From NCBI GenBank assembly GCA_016709845.1, contig JADJMA010000030.1:1-64000 (forward strand): a stretch of 64,000 bases of DNA, written 5' to 3'. Of this stretch, positions 24,842 to 35,553 are shown one piece after another. The notes under the pieces are model-generated. The model saw only the letters and a list, made by a program, of their open reading frames with translations. It was not told the origin of the DNA and made no database searches. The DNA comes from Flammeovirgaceae bacterium. GTDB taxonomy: Bacteria > Bacteroidota > Bacteroidia > Cytophagales > Cyclobacteriaceae. A program made the position numbers and the translations under genes. Within the stretch, counting starts at the first letter, position 1; every line of letters begins with the position of its first letter.

Positions 24842-25411
24842 ATGCCAACTCGGGAAAAGCGCTTTTTTGGAAGTTCAGTAGTTCCTTTTAGATTGGTATT
24901 CATCATGTGGCTTTCATTCAGTATCCAATTCTTCTACCACATCGACCTCGGTTTTTTAGGAATTAAACCCCGCACTGCAGAGGGCTTGATTGGAATATTC
25001 ACCGCCCCCATGATTCACGGTAATTATATGCACCTGTTATCCAACACAGTGCCACTTTTATTTTTAGGTACCATACTATTCTTCTTTTATGAAAGTATAG
25101 GAGGGATCGTATTTTTTCGCTGTTACTTCATCACCAATATTTTAGTTTGGATTTTTAGCCCAAGGTTGTCTTATCATATTGGAGCGAGTGGACTGATTTA
25201 CGGACTGGCTGCGTTCTTGATTTGTTATGGACTCTTAAAGCAGGATTTTGTGTCACTCATTGTATCGACTTTTGTTTTCTTTATTTATGGAGGAATATTT
25301 TTAGCCGGAATCTTACCCAGTGATCCTCGCATTTCGTGGGAGTCTCATTTAGCAGGGGCTTTGGTAGGCATGGTAACAGCGTTTAACTTGGCACAAAAAC
25401 GAAAGGGCTAA
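24842..25411 (+). CDS. Rhomboid family intramembrane serine protease
   Basis: 189 residues with about six hydrophobic segments. The family signatures are present: HGNYMHLLSN at residues 59-68 (the conserved His/Asn loop region after TM1), catalytic GASG with Ser116 at the start of a helix, and the partner His169 in ESHLAGALVG. It would cleave membrane-spanning helices in the inner membrane; its substrate is unknown. The ATG at 24842 is 4 bp after the upstream stop, and its stop overlaps the start of holA (TAATG), so the three genes look co-transcribed. Length is short, like the minimal six-TM bacterial rhomboids. No damage seen. Confidence 0.92.
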   Translation: MPTREKRFFGSSVVPFRLVFIMWLSFSIQFFYHIDLGFLGIKPRTAEGLIGIFTAPMIHGNYMHLLSNTVPLLFLGTILFFFYESIGGIVFFRCYFITNILVWIFSPRLSYHIGASGLIYGLAAFLICYGLLKQDFVSLIVSTFVFFIYGGIFLAGILPSDPRISWESHLAGALVGMVTAFNLAQKRKG

Positions 25412-26433
25412 TGGATTCTGGAGCTAAGAAAATAATGGATCGAATACAGGCAGGTAAGTTTGATCCCGTATATGTTTTACAAGGCGAAGAGACTTACTAT
25501 ATCGATTTGATTTCCAATTATATAGAGGCTAATGCTTTAAGTGAGACTGATAAAGGATTTAATCAGGTAGTATTATATGGTAAGGATGTCACTGTGGCTA
25601 CTATCCTTACTCATGCAAAGCGGTTTCCTATGATGGCTGACCGTCAGGTGGTCATTGTAAAAGAAGCACAAGAGATTCAGGATTTACAAAAAGAAACAGG
25701 TTCTAAACTTTTACTGGATTATCTGGCCCGTCCGTTATCATCAACCATTTTGGTCATGTGCCATAAGCATAAGACGTTAGATAAAAGGCGCGAGTTAGGT
25801 AAGAAGATTGATCAGCTTGCTGTTTCAGCAGCCTTTAAGAAACCATATGAAAACCATTTGGGCGAATTTATTACGGGATACCTAAAAGGGAAGGGGAAGC
25901 AAATTGAAGATAGTGCTGCGCGGATATTGGCCGAATATGTTGGAAACGACTTAAACCGACTGGCCAACGAAATTGATAAAGTATTGATAGCTGTGCCTGC
26001 CAATGAACCGATATCAGCCGAACACGTAATGAGTCAGGTGGGAATCAGCAAAGAGTATAATATTTTTGAACTTCAAAAAGCACTTATTCGAAGAGACCTA
26101 TTTCAGGTTTCTAAAATTGTAAATTATTTTGAGGCCAATACCAAGAAGAATCCGGTAATACCCATGATTGCATTTTTGTATTCATTCTTTAGTAAGTTAT
26201 TGGTAGCTTATTCAACCAGCGATAGAAGTGAAAGAGGATTAGTTACCGCTCTAAAAATCAGTCCATTTGCTGTCAAGGATTACAGTGCTGCTTTGAATCA
26301 TTTCTCATTGGATAAAGTTATAACGGGTATCTCACTTTTAAAGCAAGCAGACTTGAAATTAAAAGGTGTTGACTCGGGGAGCACCGGTGAAGGACAGATA
26401 TTGAAAGAGGTGATCTTTCGCCTTATGATGTAA
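25411..26433 (+). CDS. holA: DNA polymerase III subunit delta
   Basis: Intact, 340 residues. The N-terminus FDPVYVLQGEETYYIDLI is the hallmark of the delta subunit, followed by the RecA-like fold (RFPMMADRQVVIVKEAQEI, SSTILVMCHKHKTLDKRR). A middle lid segment (LAEYVGNDLNRLANEIDKVL) and the C-terminal collar helices (ISKEYNIFELQKALIRRDL, LKQADLKLKGVDSG) complete it. Delta opens the sliding clamp within the clamp-loader complex. The start overlaps the rhomboid stop by one base, which suggests coupled translation. Its intact frame contrasts with the broken genes around it. Confidence 0.93.
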   Translation: MDSGAKKIMDRIQAGKFDPVYVLQGEETYYIDLISNYIEANALSETDKGFNQVVLYGKDVTVATILTHAKRFPMMADRQVVIVKEAQEIQDLQKETGSKLLLDYLARPLSSTILVMCHKHKTLDKRRELGKKIDQLAVSAAFKKPYENHLGEFITGYLKGKGKQIEDSAARILAEYVGNDLNRLANEIDKVLIAVPANEPISAEHVMSQVGISKEYNIFELQKALIRRDLFQVSKIVNYFEANTKKNPVIPMIAFLYSFFSKLLVAYSTSDRSERGLVTALKISPFAVKDYSAALNHFSLDKVITGISLLKQADLKLKGVDSGSTGEGQILKEVIFRLMM

Positions 26434-26540
26434 TCAAGCGTAATTTTTTCGTGCTCACAATTGCGGAATAATTCTTGTTTAGATTTTATCATTCTCAAAC
26501 AGAAATGATGAAGTTATCGCAAAGAGTTAGTAGCTTTGAG

Positions 26541-26575
26541 TCCATGCAATCCATTTTTTTAACTTTATGCATGGA
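26541..26575. promoter_or_regulatory. Inverted repeat TCCATGCA/TGCATGGA upstream of TPR gene
   Basis: Arms at 26541-26548 and 26568-26575 are perfect 8-bp complements around a 19-base T-rich loop. It lies ~65 bp before the TPR gene and ~110 bp after holA. It could be a weak transcript-end hairpin or an operator. There is no T-run directly after the second arm, so a canonical terminator is unlikely. Confidence 0.3.
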
Positions 26576-26640
26576 AAGTATTTTTTAAACTTAGTTCTAC
26601 AATATTTTTTGACTTTGTCAGTTTTACCAAAAAAGTCTTG

Positions 26641-29600
26641 ATGAAGAGATTTCTTATATTCCTTAGTGTCTGGCTTATTGCGTTTTCATTGTCCGCTCAA
26701 AATATTGTCTCACAAGACAAGTCTGAGCGGCTATACAATTCTGGATTGGATCTCATTGATCATAATCAGTTTGCCGCTGCGCGCGAAGTTTTTTCTGAAT
26801 TTATTAAAATAAGTTCCATTACGGATTCCAGGCGGGCTGACGCAGAATACTACAAAGCATTTTGTGCTCTAAACCTCTATCATATTGATTCTGAAAAACA
26901 GATAGCAGATTTTATTCGGGAGAATCCGACCAATCCAAAAGCTGCCACAGCAAACTATGAACTAGCAAACTTTTATTATGCCGAAAAGAATTACAAGAAA
27001 GCATCATTGAATTTTGCGAAAGCTGATTTTGCCGGACTTAGTCAGGAGCAACAACGAATTGGCCGGTTTCGGTGGGGATATAGTTTATTCAGCCAAAAGT
27101 CATTGAAGGAGGCCCTTGTTCAGTTTAATTATAATAAAGCAATAGGGGGTGAGTATGGCCCCGCCTCTAGTTACTATGCAGGCTTTATTGAATATAGCGA
27201 AGGAGACTTCTCGAGTGCGCTTGTAGATTTGAAACGCGCAGAACAGAATGAGGCCTATTCAAAAATAGTTCCGTACTTGATTGCCAATGTCTACTTCCGA
27301 CAGAAAAATTATGATGAATTATTATCCTATGTAGATAAAGTGAATGCGCTTGAGGGTGTAAATAATAAAGAGGAGATAGCACTTCTTGCGGCTGAAGCTT
27401 ACTATAAAAAGAATGATTACAAAAAAGCATTTGAGGGCTACAAACTTTACTTAGATGGCCGCGAAGAAAAAGCAGATAAAAGTGTGTTGCTGCGAGCGGG
27501 CTACACTGCTTTCACGCTGGGAGAAGACGCAAGTGCTATAAAATATTTGAAATCATCTTTTTCGGACTCTGATTCAGTTGGCTTTTATTCGGCTTATTAT
27601 CTGGGTTACTTATACCTAAAGCAAGATCAGAAGCAAATGGCTCAAACTGCCTTTGACATTGCGCGAAAATTTAAGACCGATCAAAAACTAGTTGAAGAGA
27701 GTACATTTCAATATGCCAAGGTCTCCTATGATCTTGGTCGCCCCGATCAGGCCATTACTGAATTTGAAAAAATGCTCGTAACGTTTCCGCAAAGTATACA
27801 TGCGGATGAAATCCGGGAACTGTTATCGCAGGCCTATGTTAATGCTACTAATTATAACAGGGCGATTGAATACATCGAGGCTATGCCCAAGCGAAGTCCC
27901 AATGTAGATCGGGCATATCAAAAAGCGACTATGCTAAAAGGTATTGAGCTCTTCAATAAAGAGGACTATCAGGAAGCTGTTCAATTTTTTTCGAAAAATC
28001 GCTCAAATACCCAGTCGATCCTGAGTATGTAGCCGAGGCAAGTTTTTGGTGTGGCGAAGCCTACTCCATAGGACGGAAATATGAGCAGGCTACTGATAAT
28101 TATCTCAGAATTATTGGACTTAGCGGGTTAAATAATATCGAGCTTCTTGTTAAAGCACGGTATGGTTTAGGATATGCCTACTATAATCTTCAACAGTATG
28201 ATCGGGCACTCTTTAATTTTAAAGAATTTGTAAACAAAGCTTCGCGAACTCAAAGTAACCTGGCCGATGGCATTTTGCGATTGGCTGATTGTTATTATGT
28301 GTCCAAAACATATCCGGAAGCCCTTATTAACTATCGCAAAGTAGTTCAATACAAATCGGCAGATCAGGATTATGCGCATCTGCAATCAGGAGCTATTCTT
28401 GGCATTATGAGAAAGTATGAAGAAGCGGCTGCTGAATTGGATTTGGTGATTAAGAATTTCCCTCAATCTCACATTTTTGACGAAGCACTTTTTCAGCGAG
28501 CCCAATTGGATTTTGAACAAGGTAATTACCAACCCGCTGTAAATGGATATACATCTTTAATTCAATCAAAGCCCTCATCACGATTTGTTCCGTACGCTTA
28601 CTCACGCAGAGCGGCCTCTTTTTTAATCTAAAAGAATACAATAAAACCGCGCAAGATTATATTACTGTAATCGAAAATTATGGAAACCATCCTGTCAGTA
28701 ACGATATTTTGATTCCCTTACAGGAAGCCCTTACGCTCGCTGGCCGATCAGGCGACTTTGATAAATACCTCACAGAATTCAAAACGGCTAATCCGGATGC
28801 GAAAGGCATAGAGTCCGTTGAGTTTGAATCGGGCAAGAATTTGTATTTCAATCAGGATTATCAAAAAGCTATTGCCGCACTCTCACGCTACATAAGTTCA
28901 TATCCGGAAAGCCCCAGAGTAGCAGAAGCTAAATATTATCAGGCAGAATCTTATTACCGGTTAAAAGAATGGGATAAAGCAATTTCATTATATACAGAGT
29001 TGGCTGGTGATAAAAGCTTCTTGTTTGCGAGTAAGGTAGTGGGTCGGTTAGCCGAGTTGGAATTTAAACAAAATCGATTTGAAAGGGCAGTTCCTTATTT
29101 TCAGCAGTTGGCACGTTTGGCTTCTAACAAGAAGGAACAATATACCGCTTGGTCTGGCCTTATGGAGTCTTACTATTTATTGGCCCAGTATGACTCGGCT
29201 GATGTGTATGCGCGTATTATTCTGGAACGAGGTAATATAAACGCAGGGGCTCAAAATAAAGCATCCCTCTATTTAGGAAAAAGCGCTATGGCTCGAGGCG
29301 ACTATGAATCTGCGCAAGATGAATTTTTAAACACATTGAATTCCGCGCAAGATGAGTATGGGGCCGAAGCAAAATATTTATTGGGAGAAATTCAATATCT
29401 CAAGAAAGAGAACAAGCAATGTTATGAAACACTGGTAAGTCTGAATAGTGATTTTGCCGCTTACCCGGAGTGGGTGGGTAAATCATTTCTCTTGTTGGCC
29501 GACAACTACCTCGCTATGGGCGATACCTTTCAAGCGAAAGCAACCTTGAAGTCGTTGGAAACATTTCCAATCGAAAATATTAAGCTGTTGGCGAAAGAAA

Positions 29601-29671
29601 AGCTGAAAAAGATTGATGAAGCGGAACTAAAAAAGGCATCGCAGATTAAAGCAGATACTTTAGATAACTGA
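26641..29671 (+). CDS. Large periplasmic/secreted TPR-repeat protein (frameshifted)
   Basis: About 1,010 residues with frame breaks near 28010 and 28620. ATG 26641 is preferred over TTG 26638. A signal peptide MKRFLIFLSVWLIAFSLSAQ is visible. The rest is tandem 34-residue helical repeats of TPR type (for example NYKKASLNFAKADFAGL, DYKKAFEGYKLYL, RYEEAAAELDLVIKNFPQSHIFDEALF-like lines, EWDKAISLYTELAGD). This is the long TPR protein that in Cytophagales often precedes an outer-membrane barrel and Exb/TonB genes. It probably acts as a periplasmic scaffold for the system encoded downstream. Two bases separate its stop from the barrel gene's ATG (29674), so the two are in an operon. Confidence 0.85.
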
Positions 29672-29673
29672 TT

Positions 29674-31359
29674 ATGATTCTGAAATACATCTCTTGTTAT
29701 AAAAAATATGTGCCTGTGAGGCTATTGATCATTAGTGCTTTCCTTCTTGGGATTGCAGGCAATGTGATCGCACAAGAAAAGTGGGGCGAGGCGAAATCAG
29801 AAAGTTGAAATTGAAATTGTAAAGGAGCGTCAGATTGTCTTGCCTAAAGCCAGTAGAAATTTTGAGAAAGTACCTCCACGTCCAGTTGAACCCATTAAAC
29901 CAGAGATTACGTACGACTTTAAGAATATTAAATTCACCACGCCAGAATTTAATCCGGCTATTCGGCCACTCCGGCTAAAGCAAGAAGAGATTACTAAAAT
30001 CTATGGCAACTATTTTAGTGCGGGCTTCGGTAATTATGCCTCTCCTTATTTAGCTGCATACATTACCAACAAGCGCGACAAGGCTAAATTCTATGGTGTA
30101 AAGATGTTTCATCAAAGTTTCGGACAAGGCCCTATAGATAAAAACAACTCGGCCAGTGGCAATACAGAGATAGGCATGTTTGGAAAGGCTTTTGGAAAAC
30201 AAGCTACCGTAGGCGGGTTTGTGAATTATGAAAACATCACCACCCATTTTTATGGGTATACCCCGGGCACTGATGTAGATAAATCTCAGATTTTGCAGAG
30301 CTATAATATTTAGTTTAGGTGGCGATGTACAAAACTCAACCTCATCGGCCTTTAACTACAAACTTTTAGGATCATTCAGTTACCTGGATGATCATTACAA
30401 GGCACAAGAAAGCGAAGTGGCGTTAGGGTTTAAAGGTGATTATGAAATTTCAAAATCCGGAAAAATTTTGATTGGTTCAGATTATTATCTGATCGCCCGT
30501 AAGGATGAACAAGTAGAGGCTAAGCCAAGACATATTTTTAAGGTTAATGGAGGGTATGAATTTTCAATTTTGGATGACTTAACTTTAATGATTGGTGCTA
30601 ATGTTGTGTTAGAGAATGATACGATTGGAAAAGATAAATCACTGCATGTTTATCCGGATTTACGAGCAAGCTATCCCCTTAACAAATCTATTGAAGTATA
30701 TGCCAGTTTAAGGGAGATATTGATAAAGTATCGTTGCATACGATGGCTCGGGAAAATGCGTGGTTAAATTCCAATATTGGCATCTATAATACGAATCGCA
30801 CCATTGATTTTCGGGAGGTATTAAGGGAAAGTTCGGTGGCAAAGTGTCGTTCGGTGGCGGTTTTGGATTCACGAACCTCAAAGATTTATATTTCTATCAG
30901 AACGATCCTACCGATCGCTCTAAGTTCATTACGGTTTTTGATGAAGGCAATACGCAACGCACGAATTTGTTTGGCGAACTTGGATTTTCTCATGCAGAAT
31001 CAGCGCGACTGTTGTTGCGGGCAGACTTGTTCGGCTATTCTACCGATCAGGTAGCAGAAGCCTGGCATAGACCAACCTATCGGGTAAGTTTCAATTCGTC
31101 TTATAATTTGTATTCGAAGATATTGTTCAATGTTGACGTTATAACTCAAGGAGGCGCTAAGGCCCTTGATGTTGACAACAATACTGTTTTGACACTTAAT
31201 CCGGCCGTAGACCTAAATGTAAAGGCAAGTTATTTTCTGTCGAAAAAGGTTTCGGTCTTTGTGAAGGGAAGCAATCTCTTATCAAGTGACTATCAATTGT
31301 ATCTCAATTACCCTGTGAGAGGCCTTCAGGTTATGGGTGGCGTAACATGGGTCTTTTGA
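29674..31359 (+). CDS. Outer-membrane beta-barrel protein (TonB-dependent-receptor-like), frameshifted
   Basis: About 560 residues when joined. It begins MILKYISCYKK with a hydrophobic leader ending GNVIAQ. After a charged linker (VEIEIVKERQIVLPKASRNF, PPRPVEPIKPEITY) come alternating amphipathic strands to the end: YFSAGFGNYASPYLAAYI, VGGFVNYENITTHFYGY, VSFGGGFGFTNLKDLYFYQ, and the final GLQVMGGVTWVF with the terminal aromatic typical of barrel proteins. No plug domain or TonB box is visible, so it is shorter than classical receptors. Breaks lie near 29790, 30310, 30715 and 30825. It follows the TPR gene by 2 bp and precedes SPOR/Exb/TonB genes, which suggests an energised outer-membrane function; the substrate is unknown. 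Confidence 0.75.
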
Positions 31360-31386
31360 AAATAGCTTAATTTGTTGAAATTACGT

Positions 31387-31394
31387 TAATTTTG
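31387..31394 (+). promoter_or_regulatory. Bacteroidota -7 element TAATTTTG upstream of SPOR gene
   Basis: Matches TAnnTTTG and lies 28 bp before the ATG at 31422. It follows the 3' end of the barrel gene by 28 bp. No clear TTG -33 element at ideal spacing was found, so this is a modest prediction. It could start a separate transcript for the SPOR-ExbB-ExbD-TonB part. Confidence 0.4.
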
Positions 31395-31421
31395 TAATAA
31401 TACCCTGATAACAACCAAACC

Positions 31422-32105
31422 ATGGCAAAAAGAAAAGACAAAGACCCACAGGAAAACGAAAATCTTAACGATGGAAACAATGCGGAGGATAGCTTCGGGC
31501 TCCCGGATATTGAGTATAAACCTTTAGAAAATCCGGAACAGGAGCAATCACAAACCAACGTAGAGGAACCTGTGCGCGAACCATACTCGTATAAGCTCAG
31601 AAGAAGAACCAAAGTCTAATGCACCGGTTATTATCGCGGTCATCATTGGATTGGTGTTGGTGGTTGCTGTATTTCTGATTTATCAATACGTGTACAAACC
31701 TCAGGCCGCTGAAAAGCAAAAGAAAGAATTAGCAGCAAAGGCAGCTGATAAGCAGAAGAAAGAGGAAGCAGCCCGGTTGGCCAGGGAAAAGGAAGCAGAA
31801 GAACAACGAAAAAGAGATGAAGCCAAGCTCGCAGAAGTTGCCAAACCAGCTTCCGGAACGGTTGAAACACTAAGTAGCCGTACCGGTCGTTATTATGTGG
31901 TAGTTGCCAGTGCGGTGGATGATGATTTGATTATGGACTATGCCAATAAGCTAAGCGCAAAAGGAACAGGACTAAAATTATACCACCCTTTGGAAAGTGG
32001 AAGTTTTATCGCCTTACCATCGGTGGAGATTTTGATACGTATGCATTAGCTCAAACTAGTGCGATTCGGTTAAACCAGAATTTGGTGAAGGAGCTTGGGT
32101 TATAA
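31422..32105 (+). CDS. Membrane-anchored SPOR-domain protein, frameshifted
   Basis: Joined from three frames (breaks near 31605 and 32015), about 227 residues. The acidic cytoplasmic N-terminus (MAKRKDKDPQENENLN) leads to one membrane helix (VIIAVIIGLVLVVAVFLIYQ). A Lys/Glu/Ala coiled coil follows (EKQKKELAAKAADKQKKEEA). The C-terminal SPOR-like fold has RYYVVVASAVDDDLIMDYANKL and ends IGGDFDTYALAQTSAIRLNQ. SPOR domains bind denuded glycan strands of peptidoglycan, usually at division sites. In this context it may tie the Exb/TonB complex to the cell wall. The stop is TAA 32103-32105, 59 bp before exbB. Confidence 0.75.
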
Positions 32106-32164
32106 AGTACTAAGCTGTTGACGCAGCTGATATTTTTAGAGAAAACTTATACATTTTTTAAACT

Positions 32165-32836
32165 ATGATGATTGCCCAAATTGTTACAGGAGCGGCTGAG
32201 ACTGCTAAGCCCGATCAGGCTATTTCGTTTTGGAATCTTGTTATGGCAGGCGGACCATTAATGATTCCACTCGTTATCTGTTCTGTGATTGCCATCTACA
32301 TTTTTGTTGAGCGACTGCTTACTGTTAACCGCGCCAACGTAAGCTCAGACTCCTTTATGGGAAAGATAAAGGAGTTGGTAGTGCGGGGAGATATCAACGG
32401 GGCAAAAATTTTATGTGCTCAGCACGATACACCAGTAGCACGAATGATTGAAAAAGGAGTTACCCGCATAGGTAGCCCGCTTAAAAATATCGAAGCTTCC
32501 ATAGAGAACGTAGGAAAGATCGAGGTTTTCCGACTTGAGAAAAACCTATCGGTATTAGCAACGATTGCCGGAGCAGCGCCTATGATTGGTTTCTTAGGAA
32601 CTGTAATTGGTATGGTGAGTGCTTTTATAGCGATTGCACAAGAGGAAGGCTCCGTAAGCCCTAAACTTTTAGCAGACGGTATTTATACAGCTATGGTGAC
32701 AACCGTGGCAGGTTTGATTGTGGGTATTATCGCTTATCTGGCTTACAACTATTTAGTTACCCGGGTTTCCAAAATAGTGCATAAAATGGAGTATTCCTCC
32801 ATTGAGTTTATTGATCTCTTGCAAGAACCCAGATAA
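32165..32836 (+). CDS. exbB: MotA/TolQ/ExbB proton channel family protein
   Basis: Intact, 223 residues. Three membrane helices: LVMAGGPLMIPLVICSVIAI, then a pair after a cytoplasmic domain (LSVLATIAGAAPMIGFLGTV and AMVTTVAGLIVGIIAYLAYN). The family signature APMIGFLGTVIGMVSAF and the conserved TTVAGLIVGI Thr/Pro-type helix are clear. With ExbD it forms the inner-membrane proton channel that energises TonB. It is followed 2 bp later by exbD and then tonB, a clear energy-transduction operon. Confidence 0.93.
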   Translation: MMIAQIVTGAAETAKPDQAISFWNLVMAGGPLMIPLVICSVIAIYIFVERLLTVNRANVSSDSFMGKIKELVVRGDINGAKILCAQHDTPVARMIEKGVTRIGSPLKNIEASIENVGKIEVFRLEKNLSVLATIAGAAPMIGFLGTVIGMVSAFIAIAQEEGSVSPKLLADGIYTAMVTTVAGLIVGIIAYLAYNYLVTRVSKIVHKMEYSSIEFIDLLQEPR

Positions 32837-32838
32837 GT

Positions 32839-33227
32839 ATGAATTTACAATCCAGAAATAAGGTTGACGCTGCATTCAGCATGGCCTCCATGACTGATTT
32901 GATTTTCCTGCTGCTCATATTTTTTATGCTCACCTCAAATTTTATTACCCCTCAGGGCTTCCGGTTAATTTGCCCAGTAGTGTAGCGAGCACCATTGAAG
33001 TGCAGAAAGTTTCTGTAACGGTGACCAAAGACATTCAGTTTTACGTTAATGATAAACGAGTAACCAAATCTACTTTGGAAGGAGAACTTAAAAGTAAACT
33101 GGCGGGGCCAAAAGGGGTGGTGGTGCTTCATATTGATGAGTCGGTGCCAACACGCGAAATGGTTTTTGTAGCCGGCATAGCTACTAAATTAGAAGCCCGG
33201 GTTTCGATAGCGACTAAACCAAAATAG
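32839..33227 (+). CDS. exbD: ExbD/TolR family biopolymer transport protein, frameshifted
   Basis: The ATG at 32839, 2 bp after the exbB stop, opens MNLQSRNKVDAAFSMASMTD. It then enters the single membrane helix LIFLLLIFFMLTSNF with the conserved membrane Asp (SMTDLIFLL). One indel near 32960 separates this from the periplasmic part (NLPSSVASTIEVQKVSVTVTK-like, with VVVLHIDESVPTREMVFVAG). Joined length is about 129 residues, as expected for the family. It works with ExbB to convert proton flow into TonB movement. The stop is followed one base later by the tonB ATG. Confidence 0.88.
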
Positions 33228-33228
33228 C

Positions 33229-34113
33229 ATGAGCGAACAGCAAGAGCGGAAGAATAAGAGAATAGCGATGATTACCTCCGTGGGTATTCATGGCCTTTTA
33301 TTGTTGGCTTTTTTGCTAATGATGGCATGGCGTGCTCCCAATCCACCGCTTCCGGAATATGGGATTGAATTAAACTTTGGTATGGATGAACAGGGCGGAG
33401 GCGAGATTCAACCTGAAACTTCTCCAGGCGTAAAGGAGGAAGCTGATCAACCAAAGGAAGAGCAAACCGAAGCGGCTCAACCTGTAGAAGAACAAGTGAA
33501 GGAAGAAGCTGAATCAGAGAAAGCTGAAGAACCGGTAGTTTCTAAAATTGAAAGCCCGGTTAAAGTAAAAGAAGAAAAACCTAAAACAGAACCCGTTAAG
33601 GAAGTTAAGGAGAAGGTAGTAGAAACAAAACCAAAAGTTACTCCTACCGAGGAAGTAAAGAAGGAAGAGAAAAAGGAGACGAAGGTTTCTGAACAGCAAG
33701 GCACCGATGCCAAGAAAGGCGACCCAACTACCAGCCAGGGCGATGATGGTAAACGAGGGGATAAAGGAAAACCGGAAGGTGAAATAAATAAAAGTACTGT
33801 GTATTCTGGCCAGCAAGGCGGTGGTGCTAATGGCGACAAGGGCTTTGGTTTATCCATGTCAGGTTGGGTGTGGGCTAATGATCCCAAAATTCCAAGCCTG
33901 CCTGATAATGAAGAGGGAAGAATTGAATTTGAAATAGAATGTGATTCGGATGGTGACATAGTAAAGATTACCACCATTCAGCGAGGCCTCAGTGCACAAG
34001 CAGAAAAATTACTGAGAGAAGAAATACAGAAAAGTTCGTTAATGAAAACCTCTGATGGCAAAGCACCAGAGCGATCTAAAGGTAGAGTAGTCTTTATACT
34101 TAAAACCCGGTAA
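33229..34113 (+). CDS. tonB: TonB-like energy transducer
   Basis: Intact, 294 residues. The short cytoplasmic start and one membrane helix (AMITSVGIHGLLLLAFLLMM) are followed by a ~150-residue Glu/Lys/Pro/Val-rich spacer that could span the periplasm. A Gly-rich linker and a C-terminal domain of about 80 residues follow (GRIEFEIECDSDGDIVKITT, GLSAQAEKLLREEIQ, KGRVVFIL). The end does not carry a canonical TonB YP motif, so it is an atypical TonB/TolA-like transducer. Context (exbB-exbD immediately upstream) supports the role. It ends 11 bp before the stop of the converging tyrS. Confidence 0.85.
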   Translation: MSEQQERKNKRIAMITSVGIHGLLLLAFLLMMAWRAPNPPLPEYGIELNFGMDEQGGGEIQPETSPGVKEEADQPKEEQTEAAQPVEEQVKEEAESEKAEEPVVSKIESPVKVKEEKPKTEPVKEVKEKVVETKPKVTPTEEVKKEEKKETKVSEQQGTDAKKGDPTTSQGDDGKRGDKGKPEGEINKSTVYSGQQGGGANGDKGFGLSMSGWVWANDPKIPSLPDNEEGRIEFEIECDSDGDIVKITTIQRGLSAQAEKLLREEIQKSSLMKTSDGKAPERSKGRVVFILKTR

Positions 34114-34124
34114 GGGTTTACAAC

Positions 34125-35397
34125 CTACTCAACAATAATTAAGTAGTAATTCTTTTTACCCTTTTGCGCAAGCAAGTATTTATTTTGTAGTAAAGTAAAC
34201 TCGGGTTTCTGATTCACATCAGCAAGTTTAGTTTTATTGATGCTAACCCCACCGGCCTGAATCATTTTTCTGGCTTCACCTTTTGAAGGAAAGATGGTTG
34301 ACTTAGTTGCTTCCGAAAGCAGATCGGTTACGGTTACGCAGGAATCAAAAGCTGCCTTACTAATTGAAACCTGAGGAACACCTTCAAAGACGGATAGCAA
34401 AGTTTCCTCATCAAGATCTTCCAAATCCTTAGTAACCGAATTGCCAAATAGGATAGAGGAAGCTTTAACAGCAGCCTCATAATCTTCTTTCGAGTGAACC
34501 CGAACCGTAATGTCTTTTGCAAGCTCTGTTTGCAACTTACGTTGATGGGGTGCGAATGCATGTTCCCTAATCAACTCCTCAATTTCAGGTTGATTTAATT
34601 GTGTAAAGATTTTAATGAAATTAGCAGCGTCTTCGTCGAGATATTCAACCAGTATTGATAAAACTTGTAGGGAGAAGTCTTCTTAGAATCCAACCACACA
34701 TTTCCACCTTCTGTTTTCCCAAATTTGGTTCCGTCAGCCTTTTTAATGAGTTGTGTAGTTAACGCATAGGCCTGCCCCTCATCTTTCCTACGGATAAGCT
34801 CGGTGCCCGTTACAATATTGCCCCATTGATCGGGCCTCCCATTTGGAGTATGCAATTCTTGTTCTTATATAGCCAGTAAAAATCATAGCCTTGAACCAAT
34901 TGGTAGGTAAATTCAGTAAATGAAAGCCCGGTCTCCAGCCGTTTCTGCACTGAATCTTTGGCCATCATGTAATTGACAGTAATATGTTTACCAACTTCTC
35001 TGATAAAATCCAGAAAAGTAAACTCCTTAAACCAATCAAAATTGTTAACCATCTCAGCCGCATTACTCGCACCGGATGAGAAATCAAGAAATTTTTCTAG
35101 TTGCTTCTTAACGCACGATTCGTTGTGGCGAAGCGCATCTTCAGAAAGCAAATTCCGTCCTGCCGATTTTCCGGAAGGGTCGCCCACCATACCCGTAGCA
35201 CCACCCACCAGGGCAAAGGGCTTGTGCCCACATTGTTGGAATTGCAATAAGGTCATAATCTGAACCAGATGACCAATATGTAGCGAGTCGGCCGTTGGGT
35301 CGAAACCTATGTATCCGGCAGTCATACTTTTCATCAGGTGCTCTTCAGTACCAGGCATGATATCATGGAGCATGCCGCGCCAACGCAATTCTTCACT
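34125..35397 (-). CDS. tyrS: Tyrosyl-tRNA synthetase (frameshifted in assembly)
   Basis: About 424 residues when joined across breaks near 34840 and 34630. Class I signatures are present: HIGH in ADSLHIGHLVQ, tyrosine-pocket residues in QGYDFYWLY, DQWGNIVTG, and the KMSKS-like loop KFGKT. The C-terminal S4 RNA-binding domain has ARKMIQAGGVSINKTKLADV. The first recognisable residues are YSEELRWRGML near 35397; the expected ATG just upstream is not in frame, so the start is also probably affected by an indel. TyrRS is essential, so these breaks are strong evidence for consensus errors. It is convergent with tonB and divergent from the MazG-like gene. Confidence 0.93.
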
Positions 35398-35553
35398 ATA
35401 AAGTACTTTACATCAATTGAATTATAATTTAATGGAATAGCCCGCATTGAAAAGTACCTGTACGTAGACGAAATTGGTTTCCTTATACTAACCATTCTAT
35501 TTGGGTAAACTTCCTTAAAACATGTATCATTGAAGTTCAAGAAATCAATATTT

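Noticed and set aside
33477..33977. Long minus-strand ORF opposite tonB
   Set aside because: It is the complement of the Glu/Lys/Pro-rich spacer of TonB and shows low-complexity Ser/Phe translation only.
35334..35540. 68-residue minus-strand ORF overlapping the tyrS start
   Set aside because: It runs through the tyrS N-terminus in another frame and has no independent support.
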